A DNA stretch of 64,000 nucleotides from Liolophura sinensis. Its lineage: Eukaryota > Mollusca > Polyplacophora > Chitonida > Chitonidae. The number at the start of each line of letters is the position of its first letter. Position 1 is the stretch's first letter. The notes under the pieces were generated by a model. The model worked only from the letters and a program-made list of their open reading frames with translations, searched no databases and was not told the origin of the DNA. Positions 23,691 through 36,150 of this stretch are shown piece by piece. The stretch spans positions 4,154,001-4,218,000 of the forward strand of contig NC_088307.1 of the NCBI RefSeq assembly GCF_032854445.1. Reading direction: 5' to 3'. Both the position numbers and the translations under genes were made by a program.

Positions 23691-24825
23691 ATGAGAGGAG
23701 ACTATTGCTTTGAGTGAGCGGCCGTAAAAGTCATTTACAGTTGAGGGCTAAGAGAAGATATTTCCTTCTCAGTTAACTGTTTATCGTTGTACACCGTCGG
23801 GAGAACCCTGGCATTGTCCACAGGGCTCTGAGAGGCGACCAATCAACCTAGTAATCAGTCGGCCCTAATTGAATCTGAGGCCCTGGGCAGGCATCCAGCA
23901 CGTGGTCCGTGCCACAGGCTCTTCTCACCTCACATTCTCCACGATCTGTGTCCTCATCGCCTTACCCTAAAGGACTCGGCTTTCATCCCGACCAAGATCC
24001 TGTACTGTATAGTCAATACACGCCCAATCAATCTACCGAGGCCAAGAACATGGTGATGGACTTTTGAGCCTTTTTTTTCTCATTTTTTTTACCAATACAT
24101 TCTACGCTTTGACATCCAGGCGTCGAAAAAGACCTTCGTTTACCAATCGCCAACCATAATGGGCCATTTCTGGTTCAATAATCACAAGGCCAACGACCAG
24201 CCTATATTCTCCACGGAGTATTGCCCTTGGCTACCCTCTGCTATAGGAAGTCAGTGGAAGATGGCGTGTCGTTATGCAACTCATTACTGTCAGAGAAATA
24301 TTGGGTGCTGTCGGTGAAATGAAGAAGGAAAGAAAATCCACTTCGCTCTGGATGTCGCTGAAAGGTGATCACTCTCGATTCCCATTCTCGAACTTCTTCT
24401 TTCTCCTACCAGAAGATGGACACATGGACGTGCTGTCGTTATCAGACATTTTTTAAAATTGGCCATCCAACATATGTGACGAGGTAACCCATCATGAATG
24501 GAAACGCGTGTTTGAATGTGTTCCTGTTTAAAAGTTGATGGGTTTTCAGGTGCACCCCTCCATCCTCTCTCTCCCCCCCCCCCCCCCCCACACACGGCTG
24601 CTTGTGTCCTTATGCTGGATAGAAAACCAATCAAACCAATTTGTAATAATAAATGAGAAGGGGATGAACTCGGTGAGAAAACATTTGAAACTGTGTCCAT
24701 TAGGGTCCATTGCGACCTGAAGAAGAGGTGATTTACCTATGTAGTTGATTCAAGATGTATGTAAAACATTGTAATAGCAATGGTGAAGTTTAACACCTAG
24801 TTTTTAACAGGGCCATTAACGTATT
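23691..24825. other. Intergenic, no gene seen
   Basis: Contains a 17-C run at 24573-24589 after a CT-rich stretch. Overlapping frames on both strands at 24274-24720 are not supported. Confidence 0.4.
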
Positions 24826-25150
24826 TGTCAAATATATTGTCTCCATTTTTGCCAGGTATATTGTCCATCCCATATTTATCAGGTATATTGTCCTACCATA
24901 TTTACCAGGTATATTGTCCTTCCATATTTTCCCGGGTATATGGTCCCTCCAAATTGCCAGACATATGGTACTTCCATATTTGTCAGATGTATTGTCCCTG
25001 TTTGCCGGGATATATTGTCCTTCCGTATTTGTCAGGTTTATTAACCCTCCATATTTGCCAGGTATATTGTCCCTCCATATTTGTCAGGTGTATTGTCCTC
25101 CATAGTTGTTAGATATATCGTCCCTATTTTTCCAGATATATTCTCCGACC
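24826..25150. repeat. Minisatellite, about 27-bp unit, about 12 copies
   Basis: The unit is roughly CAGGTATATTGTCC plus TTCCATATTTGC. Variants are GTCAGG, ACCAGG and CGGGTATATGG. The plus-strand frame over it (LSGILSYHIYQVYCP type) is an artefact of the repeat. Confidence 0.9.
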
Positions 25151-28100
25151 GTATTAGCCAATGACGCCTCTCTTTCACTCTCTCTCTCCAAATATCCTAG
25201 ACCTCTACAACTGCCCTGTTCCCGAGAGAAATCAGTGGACCATTTCCCTCAACGATCCATTAACACAGTGTTCCCCAGGACCACCCTCCAACACGGCTCT
25301 TCTTAAGCTAACCTTATCTTCGGTTGTAACCACAGTAGCATTTCTTAACGATTCCTTGGCAATGTCGGACATGGTACCCCATGATAACTTTTTGCAACCT
25401 AACAGCAAAACGTGACCTCATTTTAAAGTCACTTACCATGTAATACAAGACTTTCAGGCGCAGCTATTCTTGCATAAATGACGTCCTGATCATATGTCGT
25501 TCTCGTCGCCAGTCGACCATGGCTGCCATTGTCGCATCTAGCCAAATTTTTGCCTTCAGAAGCTCTTATGGAGAATATGTGAAACATTCCATTTTTTATG
25601 TAAATAAATCCAGATATCATCTTTTCCACTTCTATGGTTTCCTGGAATACTACATGGTTTCTCAAATGATTATTCTGTGGACATACCGACGGTCTCACTC
25701 GCTGTGAAGTCCATTAACTGACAGACATCAATAAAAGTTCCCTAGTAGCTACTGTAGCTATACAGGTTACCGCTGATAGGAGTGATCGCCTTGGCACCTG
25801 GATCTGCTTGTCTGGGAAGGGTTCTGTCCCTTGAGAGAACTCTCCAGGGGTAAAGGCTAACTCAGATTTGGTTTATAACCCATCACTGTCTAAAGCAAGC
25901 CTGAATTGATGGCCCTGTAAATGGTACACTAGTATTAGGGTGAAAGGTATTACGGTGGCCCGCAATGAACAAATCTCCTCCTGCTATTGTCCAATTTGTC
26001 CGGTTTGGAAACGCGCCACGGTAAGAAAAACGAGACAATAAATCCAGCATGATGAAGTAGCAGCTTTATCTATACCAGTGATGTATACAAGAGGTATGAC
26101 TTCAATTTGTCCGCAATTAGAAACTAAGCTGGAACCGATTGGCCCTGCATTTTAATGGTCTTTTATTGCCATTATATATATAGAGTGCATAAAACACAAA
26201 AAAATCATCATTTCACTTAATTTCATTGACCTAAAATACGCTATGTGTCTGTTTTTGTGATGAACGGTTATAAGTATTGCGACTCTGGCCAGGTGGTCTA
26301 GAGTGCTAGAGTATACACTGTCTATTTATTTAGTAGATTGTTTGCTTTACACCATACTTCAGATTTTTTTACCTATACGGTAAGTTTTATGGGTAGAGAG
26401 ATATCTGAGTTCTTGTGGCTAGAAAAAGCCCTCGACCTATGGGAAAATTACCATATATAATTGTACAGGACAAGCGGTGTTCAGCGAACATCACGCTGCG
26501 CAAAAGGCTACCAGGGTGTCGTACATATCCTTAAACGCTTGCCTATACTATTTACGTTGCTAAAATAATTCTAAAGTTTGAATAGTTGTAATGCAACCCC
26601 AATTTATAAAATTTAGGGTCTTTTTAAACGGTAATACGTGGACACGCGGTCCAGATATTTTGTGAAAGGTAATTATGTGGGGTTTTTTTAATAATAGCAA
26701 AAGTTCTACTGAGCTTTGCGCTGTTAAATTCTGTGCCAGAACTATGCGGTATAGTCTTTTTAATGCAGTACTGTGGAATCTTTCACTTCCAAGACCACGG
26801 TTATACAAAACTTTAGACTTCAGCCGCAGCGAAACTATAGCTTGAGCTGGATTTTGTACCTGCAACCTCCTTGGTCACGAACTGATCTCCTAAGGCGATG
26901 TCTTTATGACATATATGCGATTCCATGCAGATCTCAAAGCTAGGCTTCAACATTGCGTTTGCAGCAGCCATTTACAGACGGCAATTTGTTACAAGGCTTC
27001 TCAGAGCAAATTTTATAGCCCTGGTTATCCTCGCCATTATTGGTAGCTTTTTAAGCGATGGTTAGCTGCAAAGTCGATATTCTCGAAAGGAGATCCGAGG
27101 CGATGCGATGCCAGCACGGAATCAACACGTTGCCACCAAAAAACTCCATACCAATGTCCCAGGCTGTCTAGTGTAAACGGATTACCGCATGGAAGAGCTC
27201 TTCGGCAGCTGCTGGGATCGGCGCCATCAAAAGCCAGTACCACATAACCGAGTGTCACGAACCGAATGATTAAGCTAAAGCTGTAAAAGAGCGACTCTGT
27301 CACCAACGGACGCCATATTGCATAGGGGGTATGACGAATATCTTTTACAAAAACTTATCTTGTTCATTTTGGGCTGGATCACTTGTATAAATATGCCTTT
27401 AAAATCAATTTTTACATTCAGTAAATCTGCACACATTTGGCATTCAGATGGCTGAAGGGTCGATTCTAAAGGTTTGGCGTGGGTGTCCATGTTCTGTATT
27501 AACACCAAGATGAAGAAAACCGAGGAGACGATGAAAAGAAGTTTTATAAATCACAAAAAAACGACATATTTGATGCACACTGCAATGTCTAAGGTCTCAA
27601 AAACCTTCTCATTTCGTTTTCGTTTTGTCGATATTTACGGAATTCTATATTAAGTAAGATCATGTCACTGTAACAGACCTAAAAAAACCAAACCACGTAA
27701 AAATATCCCACCGGTAGGGAATTCCCCTTTTGCGTCGAAAGTATTCGACGACACGCTGTTCACAAAACATGCAAGATGGCACCGCATGATATCTGAGTCC
27801 AGTCTGCGTTAACTAGCTGGATGGCTCTTGGTGCTTCTTCGATGTATTGGTAGTAGCTGCTGTTTCTGGCTTCCATGAGGATCTGATGTATAATCAACGG
27901 GTGTTTTCACAGATTCCAGTCAATGCCAATCAAACTCCTTCGTCTTCACTTGCTATAGTGATGTGTTCGCTTAGGATCTAGCCAGTGAATATGTTTTTGT
28001 TTCACATTTCCCAGTGATATCTACATACACTGAGAGGGAGTATTGATTTTTTTCTCCCTGTGAAAATAGCGCGGATCGTGTTTGTGGTTGGGCGAACTGA

Positions 28101-29850
28101 GCCTACGACAGCGTTGCTTACAACCGAAGCTTTGCAGAGAATTCCCATCCGCCGGGGCTACGGAGTATTATAGGCCAGTGCGTGGGTCGGGGATACTGAC
28201 AGTTAGAGGCAGCTAAGGAGGGTACCTGGGGGTTACGAGCAGTACATCGGGCCACTGACGGAAACCTCGACAGTATAATCTTTGTTTCGAGCTCATCGAC
28301 CAGCAGCAACCAGTGAGGCTTAAGCCGGCAGAATGGCGTAGATAGCGGCTGGGAAATGCTGAGAATATAAATGTTTCATGACATGATTCTGTGGGATGAA
28401 GGCTCGTTCTACAACCGTCCAATAAGAATGCGTGAGTAAACCTACATATGTTTGAATTTACTGAACACGGCTTTTTCTGAAGTCTGTTTGGAAACCATGA
28501 CCGAGTATTTTTGCATTCAACATAATACGCTTTTTAAAAACGCTGTGATGTAAGCAAGGAGCACAGCGCAGTGTGGCATAGATAAACCATTGGATGTACC
28601 ACGTATGTAAACGGTTCTTGGCATTAATCTAAGCGAAGACTAGCTGTAGAGTGGTCATGTGAAGATACGTAAGTATATATGTGCTTACATTCTAAGTACT
28701 TGCTCTTCTGGCAGATGTGTTAGCGAGTTAATCGATCACTGCCTCTATTCCTGCAGCATCGGGGGAGTACAGGCATGTGTACGTATGCTTGGATTTCTCA
28801 TCTTAGCATCAACCACTTTGCGTTTGTATCCATGTATTAGTACGTGTCAACTGGGCAGCCATATTTGTTATCTGCTTCTAAGCATCGAAGTAAATATCTT
28901 TCGAGGTTTCTGGAAAATCATTAGCAGTTCTTATCTTTGGACACGACTTCTTCTGACTTATCCCAAGCTGTCCTTGTGTCCACGCGCCGTTAAAATGGAC
29001 ACTGAGGCGGTCTGTATTAATTAAGCCTGGTTATTTCGCTAGGACATTGGTGTGGATATTTTTCAGTTTGATCGACGTGTGGGTTAACTAGCGAGTGGAG
29101 ATGCCCCGTTATATCGGATCAATGATGAAATCGGGTCAACGGAATGAGGAAAGGAAAAATAACAAGCTGCAACTGAAGCTTTGATATCAGTCGTAGGAAT
29201 AAAACCCTAGCCAGTGTGAAATGTACCAAGAAGCCATATTGAATTGATCCCCCGTTATATATTCTTTGAAGTGCCATGTGGACCATGTTAGTCCGTAAGG
29301 TTATAATGTATGTCTTTGAATCCTTAGAACCACAAGATATTGGTTCAGTACCAGCCTCTGCAGAGAAATTTTCAAGATTCTGTTCTGAGCACTTTTATTG
29401 ATGCCTTGTTGGAAATAATCGGTGAACATTGCGTATACCAGCCATCAGCGAGGTCAATTCCCATAACAACGTTTAACACAGAACTAAGGAAGTATATAAA
29501 GTACGAATAGGACGGAATCATTCAAAAAGAATCAGTCAACAGTTTTTCAGTGATGCTGGAAAGCCGCAAGGTATGTTCTTGGCGACTGAGTGAAATCAGT
29601 ATTCAGAGCCTGTTCAGCTGCTTCGGTAGTCTTACATAAGGCTCGTTTAAGATCATTTGACTCTCCATCATGGTATATGCATTTAGCGTGATTTCGGTGT
29701 TAAATATGTACGTCGCATGTGAGAAAAGTTAGTTAGTTACTTGCCAAAGGTTCGATGGTTTACCCAGGGCACATGCTAAACAGTATTGAATAAACTTCAA
29801 TCCAATCATCGCCCTTCCTGAGTTTTAATATCACTATAAACATAACTGTG
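25151..29850. other. Gene-poor stretch with one unexplained minus-strand ORF
   Basis: The minus-strand frame from about 27350 to 27037 is open for roughly 100 codons. It contains a hydrophobic segment (SFSLIIRFVTLGYVVLAF) followed by a Cys- and Trp-containing part (GADPSSCRRALPCG, HWYGVFWWQR). I recognise no family. A pyrimidine-rich AG acceptor-like site lies upstream on the same strand, before AACATGGACACC near 27496, but the frame between does not join cleanly. A real exon is possible and unproven. Nothing else stands out. Confidence 0.3.
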
Positions 29851-29946
29851 TACTTATCTGGACATGGCTCACGGGTGAAAAACAATGCATGCACCGTGGT
29901 GTACGGTGGTTAAATGGATGTAGTGTACCAGAAACGAGCCATAAAC

Positions 29947-30146
29947 NNNNNNNNNNNNNNNNNNNNNNNNNNNNNNNNNNNNNNNNNNNNNNNNNNNNNN
30001 NNNNNNNNNNNNNNNNNNNNNNNNNNNNNNNNNNNNNNNNNNNNNNNNNNNNNNNNNNNNNNNNNNNNNNNNNNNNNNNNNNNNNNNNNNNNNNNNNNNN
30101 NNNNNNNNNNNNNNNNNNNNNNNNNNNNNNNNNNNNNNNNNNNNNN
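29947..30146. other. Assembly gap (200 N)
   Basis: Exactly 200 undetermined bases. Both flanks carry the same segment of about 75 bp (AACAATGCATGC, TGGTTAAATGGATGT, CCAGAAACGAGCCATAA), left at 29878-29946 and right at 30147-30220. The gap therefore sits inside a duplicated or tandemly repeated sequence. Frames across it are meaningless. Confidence 0.98.
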
Positions 30147-30220
30147 GTGAAAAAACAATGCATGCGCCGTGGAGTACGGTTGGTTAAATGGATGTTGTGC
30201 ACCAGAAACGAGCCATAATC

Positions 30221-30904
30221 ATGACAATATCTCCTAATAAATCAATATCGGGGTCATCATGTACAGGTGTTCCTCCAACCATCAAGAGATACTGAACTAA
30301 AGCTGTATGCAACTATGGGAATTTATCAGATACCAACGTAGTATGAAGGGAAACTAAATGAGGCTACACATACTCAGTTCTCCGTGAAACACCGACCACT
30401 GTATTCACTCCCCCCTCCTCTCAACAGCCCGCCAACACCCTCATCGGACGATTCACGCAGTCATGGGTTTCTACACAAGTGAAGCGTATATGATTTCAAG
30501 CAGCAGACATTTATCATTGTTAAGCAAAGTATGGACCGCACAAGAAAGGAAGTTTATACAGATCCACATATACGATAGACTGCAGGTCAGAATTAATATA
30601 CACTTAAAAGTAGCAAACATCTGTAAGACACAGCCTTGTACTGCGCAAGACAGGATGTTAATTAGAAACTACACAAACGCATACAACTGCACACAATCAA
30701 ATACTAACGCATCTTTAAAAGCAGCGATTCTGCAGCAGCGTTTATCACTACGTAAGATAGAAGGTTCAGAAGACCAACAAGCACGTACAAGCAGTAAATA
30801 GTGGCCAATATATGCACTTTAGTGTGGGTGCAGCTAGTTATCCATGCATAAATCGAATGAACACATGTAGCTCGCAAATGGCCGACGGACACTCCCTCCT
30901 ATTC
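30221..30904. other. Intergenic, no gene seen
   Basis: The plus frame 30463-30801 (112 codons, starting MGFYTSEAYM) is open but has no domain, splice context or homology I can recognise. Confidence 0.35.
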
Positions 30905-31652
30905 TCCGCATGGACATATACCCCATGGGCATTTCCCTCTTTGTACAGTTTTACATAACGGACATACCCCACCATAGATATTTCCCCCTCATGAACACTC
31001 CCCTGTGCACTCCCCTTTGGACGTACCCTCTGCGGACATTTCCCTTTGGGCATATCCCCCATGGATATTTCCCCCTTATGGACATCCTCCTATGGACATT
31101 GCCCCTATGAACAATCCCTCTGCGGATATACCCCCTTATGGACATTTCCCTTCGTGAACATATCCCCCATAGGCATTTCTGTGAACATATTCCCTTATGG
31201 ACATTTCCCCCTAAGAACATACGCCTCTGTGGGCATATCCCCCTATGGACATCCCCCCAGTGGACATTCCCCCTATGGACACATCCCCCTATGAACATAT
31301 TCCCCTAAGAACATACGCCTCTGTGGGCATATCCCCCTATGGACAATTTCCCTCTATGGACATCCCCCCAGTGGACATTCCCCCTTTGGACACATCCCCC
31401 TATGAACATATTCCCCTAAGAACATACGCCTCTGTGGGCATATCCCCCTATGGACAATTTCCCTCTATGGACATCCCCCCAGTGGACATTCCCCCCATGG
31501 ACACATCCCCCTATGAACATATTCCCCTAAGAACATACGCCTCTGTGGGCATATCCCCCTATGGACAATTTCCCTCTATGGACATCCTCCCATAGACATT
31601 TTCCCTTGTAGACGTTTTGCCCTTTACCCTTTTAGGCCATTTTCCTCTAGGG
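30905..31652 (+). repeat. Complex minisatellite with 111-bp higher-order unit
   Basis: Basic units of 15-20 bp of the form TATGGACATTTCCCCC. In the right half a higher-order unit recurs: CTGTGGGCATATCCCCCTAT starts at 31227, 31321, 31432 and 31543, giving periods of 94, 111 and 111. Long frames on both strands are repeat artefacts. It pairs with the inverted block at 31711-31818. Confidence 0.93.
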
Positions 31653-31710
31653 TATTTGTCTCAAGTGACGAGGTAAAAGCCTTTCTGACACAATGTCACC
31701 ACTTATCAGT

Positions 31711-31818
31711 GGAAAATATCCATAGGGAGAATTGTCCATAAGGGAAATCTCCATAAGGCGAAATCTCCATAGGGGGAATGTCCTAGAGGGAAATGTCCAT
31801 AGGCCTGGGGGAAATGCC
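31711..31818 (-). repeat. Inverted block of the 31-kb minisatellite
   Basis: Units such as CATAGGGGGAATGTCC and AGGGAAATGTCCATAGG are reverse complements of the left array's GGACATTCCCCCTATG and CCTATGGACATTTCCCT. About five units, separated from the main array by about 60 bp. Confidence 0.85.
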
Positions 31819-33479
31819 CTGGATCCGAGGTCACACTATACTTTCCAGAACCCAAGATACATCAGGCAGCTTAACATGAAGTACCTTTCAAAAAGTTTTT
31901 CGGGACTTGCATCGACTAGTGTGATGTCGTACAAATTTTGAACAGAATTTGATTTCACCCGAACAGACTAAGTAGTGTGAGCACGATATAAGCAAGGCTG
32001 GGAAGGCCAGGCACCTTTACATGAATTAACCTAGGTGGGAAATGAAACTTTCGGAGCATCTTTACTCTTATGTGTAACATTATCATATCGAGCTCATAGT
32101 GGCCTCTTGGTTGATTTAATTACTGCTACTAAATAACTTATCAATTAACATTTCCTACATTTGTCTAGTGCAATGTTGTGATTAAATATTCTTTTACAAT
32201 GCGCGCACACCGAATGACTCTCCTTGTTCATATGACTGTAAAATTGGTCATAATGACAAAGGACAATACAAAATGAAAGGCAACAATTTCAGATTAGCAG
32301 AATCAGCTTGAGACGGAATGTGCCAATTCCTGTCAGTTACGCAAACCAGGTTATATGGTAAAATCGAGGTTTTGTATTGTATTTTACAAGTGGTACATGT
32401 ACATCTCTAATCGTATTGTACAATTTGTTTACTTCTTGCAAAAATCGCTTATCGCATGGTGGGAAAATCCTAGGATAAGTACTGAGACTTGCAAAAATTA
32501 CGTACATGGTTCATATTTGCAGTCATGTTGACTCTTAATATCGGTAACAATGGACAGTTTTGGCGTGTACTGCCATGTTGGAATGTACAGGTATATATAT
32601 ATGAGCAAAAAAACAAAAGCCCCCGTTTACATGTAGTCATTATTATACTTGATACCTCTTATTCATTTATTCTAAAGCGCGGATACCACGCAGTGTCTTA
32701 TACGTTTTTTGCTATTTTGGATTAAAGTACACCTATAAGGTTGAGGGGGTGGTAGTGTTGGGGGTGGGGGTGGTAGTGGTCAGTTAATTAAGAGTCCTTT
32801 GGGCTTTCTCCGTAGGCTATGATAACGTTACGTCCGCCACTGGTGATGACTATATGGCCACTTAGAGAAACATACCAACCCCTGGGCTTATATATTGTGT
32901 TATACGCAGCACCCACAGGTTTAATATACAGCTGACTACATCCGGTGGCCGATATTTATCTGTACACCTTATTCCGATGTACCCACGGGTTGAGGATTTG
33001 CCGCTCGGTCGGGTGTAGTCCATCAATCACCTGACGGGAGATCGATTCATGGCTAAAGGGTACAGTTAGTATGGCTGGATTCCAAATCCCTGGGGCAGTA
33101 TTATCCATTCGGGGCGAGTGTGTTAAGACTGATAAGATGTGTTTTGTAAAGATCCTCCAGGCGGATAACAATCCAAGTAATAATCTTGATATAACATGTT
33201 ATAAATTCCATTATACAGTGAATGTATACTTTTTTCTGTTGGAACTACAGGTTGTAAGGTTGTCGTATTTTTGGATTTGAATGTGACAGTCTGTCACCAT
33301 GCTGATTATACAAACGTTTTTCTGCATTGGGATTATTATTTACAGTATTTGCTTTTTGTCTTCAGGGGGTTTTATTAAATGGTTGAAAAAAAGATGGATC
33401 TATTGGAAAACCCTGATACAGTAACAGCACAAGCATTTTCGCCTGTATACTCTTAAAAAGTTGATCTGTTAATTTTTGC
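31819..33479. other. Intergenic, no gene seen
   Basis: AT-rich. Contains a GGGGGTGG-rich spot near 32745-32780. Short frames without features. Confidence 0.4.
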
Positions 33480-33760
33480 AAAAAGTCCTTTATTTGAGTG
33501 GTGCTAGCATGTACTCCGTTATTATCACATAATACTGTGTCATATTCAACACAATATCCTATTAGTGTAATAGAATAATACTGTGTCTTTTTCAACATAA
33601 CATCCTATTAGTGTATCATATTCAACATAATATCCTATACGTGTAATAGAATCTTGATGTTAAGCTAATAGAATATGTGTTCTAGAAGGCATTCTAGTAT
33701 CACTCAGACAACAGACTTTCTGTTAAAACGCACAGATTAATTTTTTTCTATTTAGTAAGT
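33480..33760. repeat. Dispersed AT-rich repeat E, copy 1
   Basis: GTGCTAGCATGTACTCC, TACTGTGTCATATTCAACA and TATCACTCAGACAACAGA recur in the same order at 48930-49130. Inside, the unit AACATAATATCCTATTAGTG repeats two to three times. Confidence 0.6.
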
Positions 33761-33769
33761 GGCTGATTA

Positions 33770-33833
33770 TGTCTCATACAGCGAATGTCTCATACAGCGA
33801 ATGTCTCATACAGCGAATGTCTCATACAGCGAA
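33770..33833. repeat. Perfect 16-bp tandem repeat, 4 copies
   Basis: TGTCTCATACAGCGAA repeated four times without a mismatch. Confidence 0.97.
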
Positions 33834-35307
33834 ATGTTCCTGCAGAAGATATGTCTACTATTGGCACTGGAAATATCCACCATGTTGATGTGGTAAATGT
33901 AATTCAGAATTTACAATAGGTTTCACGGCAGTGAACAGAACACAAAAACAATGCAGCTTAGAATCTTCAAACCAACGCACAAATCATTACATCATTACAG
34001 TATGGACTATGTTATGAGTGTTTTATTACCAAGCCTAATAGGTTGGAGCAGCAGACCATTATTTAAAGTCATGAAGTCTAAAAGTAAAAAAAAAAATGAA
34101 AAAATTAAAATAGCCCGTGTTGTATTGAGTAAGTTTATAGGCTAACTTATATTTACGCTCTACTGATTTGCATGGAAACAATGACCTTCCGTAAAAACGC
34201 GATAGCCTTGGTTTAATGATAGACATATTTTCTACCGAATATTTTGGTATTCGGCTTTAATGCCATCACACAGAAGCCAATTACTTACGTATAGAAAGCT
34301 TTTGCTGTTGCATGATGTATCTAATTTCCCAGCAGTCCCATCTTTTGCTTATAATTGGCAAAGTTATTTGGTCATTTGGTTTATTAATTAGTCTTGGATT
34401 ACTAGTCATTCTATTTATTAAGTATAGTCTTGGTGTACTCTTGATCATTTGTTTTATAAATTTTTCAGGTTGGGTTATCGGTTATTTGGTTTGTTAATTC
34501 ATCTTATGGGATAGCTGATAACTTTGTTTATTAATTAACTTTGGTGTATTACAGTCAGTTACTATGTTAATTCTTGGGGGATTAGAGTCAAATTGTATTT
34601 TATTTAAAAATCTTTTTAAATCTTGGCTGTTTTGGAGTGACCCACACGACATATTGGTTGGGTCTGTGGTTTCTGCATAGACTAATTGGGGTCATGCTCG
34701 TTGTATTAGCTGGCTTATATCTGCGTCGTTTGCTGGCTTAGTTCTGATTGACAATAAAGTAAGGATATGATGTCCATACAAAACAAGACAACATCGTTTG
34801 GCCCCAGCGAATGTATTTGTATGCATTGGCTATAAACATGGTCGGTAATAACAGCAGAGTTTTTCCTTCCGCTTGCTGAAACCTCGTCTCAATTCTAGGT
34901 TGACCCATCACAATTGCGGTGAGCTATTTAACCCTGTTAGCGGAAATCTGAGATGTGCGTTGTCGATAAACGCAGACATGGAGTGCGGCCATCGTGATGG
35001 ATACGTTAACTGTTTGTCTGCACTGTAGCGTAGAAAGAAGTGACAATATTGGCTGTTCTGATATCATCTAATTGAGTAATGCCGCCTGGCTGACGTGGGG
35101 GGCACATATCCAATTTAAATGTGAAAATGGATGCAATGGCGTATAACAATAACAAGTGATATGCCCTATGTGCAGTGACCGTCAATGGTCTGAAATGTTT
35201 TCAGTCACTGATACCATTATTTGTTCACATCTCACAGTGGAAATGATGACACGCGCAGTGTGTACATGTACGTGTGGATAGCATTGTCCTACAAGGCAAA
35301 AGCTCTA
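33834..35307. other. Intergenic; degenerate AT-rich repeats near 34.4 kb
   Basis: From about 34360 to 34600, TTTATTAATTA and CTTGGTGTA/CTTGGATTA blocks recur imperfectly. No gene was seen. Confidence 0.4.
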
Positions 35308-35525
35308 TCATGTATCACCAATCATGTAACACCAATCATGTATCATCAATCATACATCATCAATCATGTACCACCAATCATATACCACCAATCATGTATC
35401 ATCAATCATGTATCACCAATCATATACCACCAATCATGTATCATCAATCATGTATCACCAATCATGTACCACCAATCAGGTATCATCAATCATGTATCAT
35501 CAATCATGTATCACCAATCATGTAT
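35308..35525 (+). repeat. 15-bp tandem repeat, about 14 copies
   Basis: The unit is CATGTATCACCAAT with single-base variants (ATCATC, ACCACC, CATATACC). The 15-bp period keeps all plus frames open, giving the false NHVSSIMYHQS-type proteins. Confidence 0.95.
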
Positions 35526-35699
35526 TTGTACAAAAACAACAGTCTAATGTTTATGAATAAAACCTCTGTTAATTATCTTATTTTAATATTAAAGAATAGA
35601 TAAAACAGAATAAAAATTTTTGCACGTACACAATCTATTTGCATTGTTTATATTTGTTTGTATGATAAATGTGATGATAACACAGCATGTTTAATAATT

Positions 35700-36150
35700 C
35701 TAAACTTCCCAGTTACGTCTAACATACTGCATCACTTCTTTTTACCTAACTGTGCCTAAGCCATGGTGCTTGGGGGAGTTAAATAAGCTACTATGTAATC
35801 ATTTAATTGAGCTGGCCGCCGTCTAAGCGAAATATTCTTGAGTACGGCGTAAAACAGCAAATATATAAATAAGCATTTAATTGAACAGTAAGAATGAAAC
35901 CCTAACTGATGTGAATTGACAAGAGGCCAAATTTCGCCGATAATATGTGTGACCGTTTGCCAGCTATTACAATGTCGTCACTGCTCCGAGTTTACCCTGT
36001 GTACTGTAGTCCAGCACAAACCGGAATGCTGGTGGACAAAGCACTCAAAAGACCTGGTATCTTTGCATAGTTTTAATGTGTTTGTGTAGCAGTTGTGTTG
36101 ACAACATAGCCTTATGAGTAATTCTAGACCATTTAATCAATATTTAGATG
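35700..36150. repeat. Dispersed repeat D, copy 1 (with SINE inserted)
   Basis: Shared with 49590-50090: CTAAGCCATGGTGCT, AGTAAGAATGAAACCCT, TTTGCCAGCTATTACA, GTCGTCACTG/GTCGTCGCTC, GATTCTGCTGGTGGAC-like and TGAGTAATTCTAGACCA. No coding content; class unknown. Confidence 0.7.
35811..35873 (+). mobile_element. 5'-truncated SINE A insertion with 11-bp TSD
   Basis: 63 bp of family A 3' end (GCTGGCCGCC, then AAATATTCTTGAGTACGGCG, A-rich tail) bounded by CATTTAATTGA at 35800-35810 and 35874-35884. The homologous position in the 49-kb copy of repeat D has one uninterrupted site (GCATTTACATGAACAG). Confidence 0.9.

Noticed and set aside
28659-29024. 121-codon plus ORF
   Set aside because: Starts at GTG, has no recognisable domain and no splice or promoter context.
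30910-31595. Plus and minus ORFs across the 31-kb minisatellite
   Set aside because: Periodic translations of the repeat with no domain.
35308-35525. CRISPR-like regular repeats
   Set aside because: Contiguous 15-bp tandem units without unique spacers, in a eukaryotic genome.
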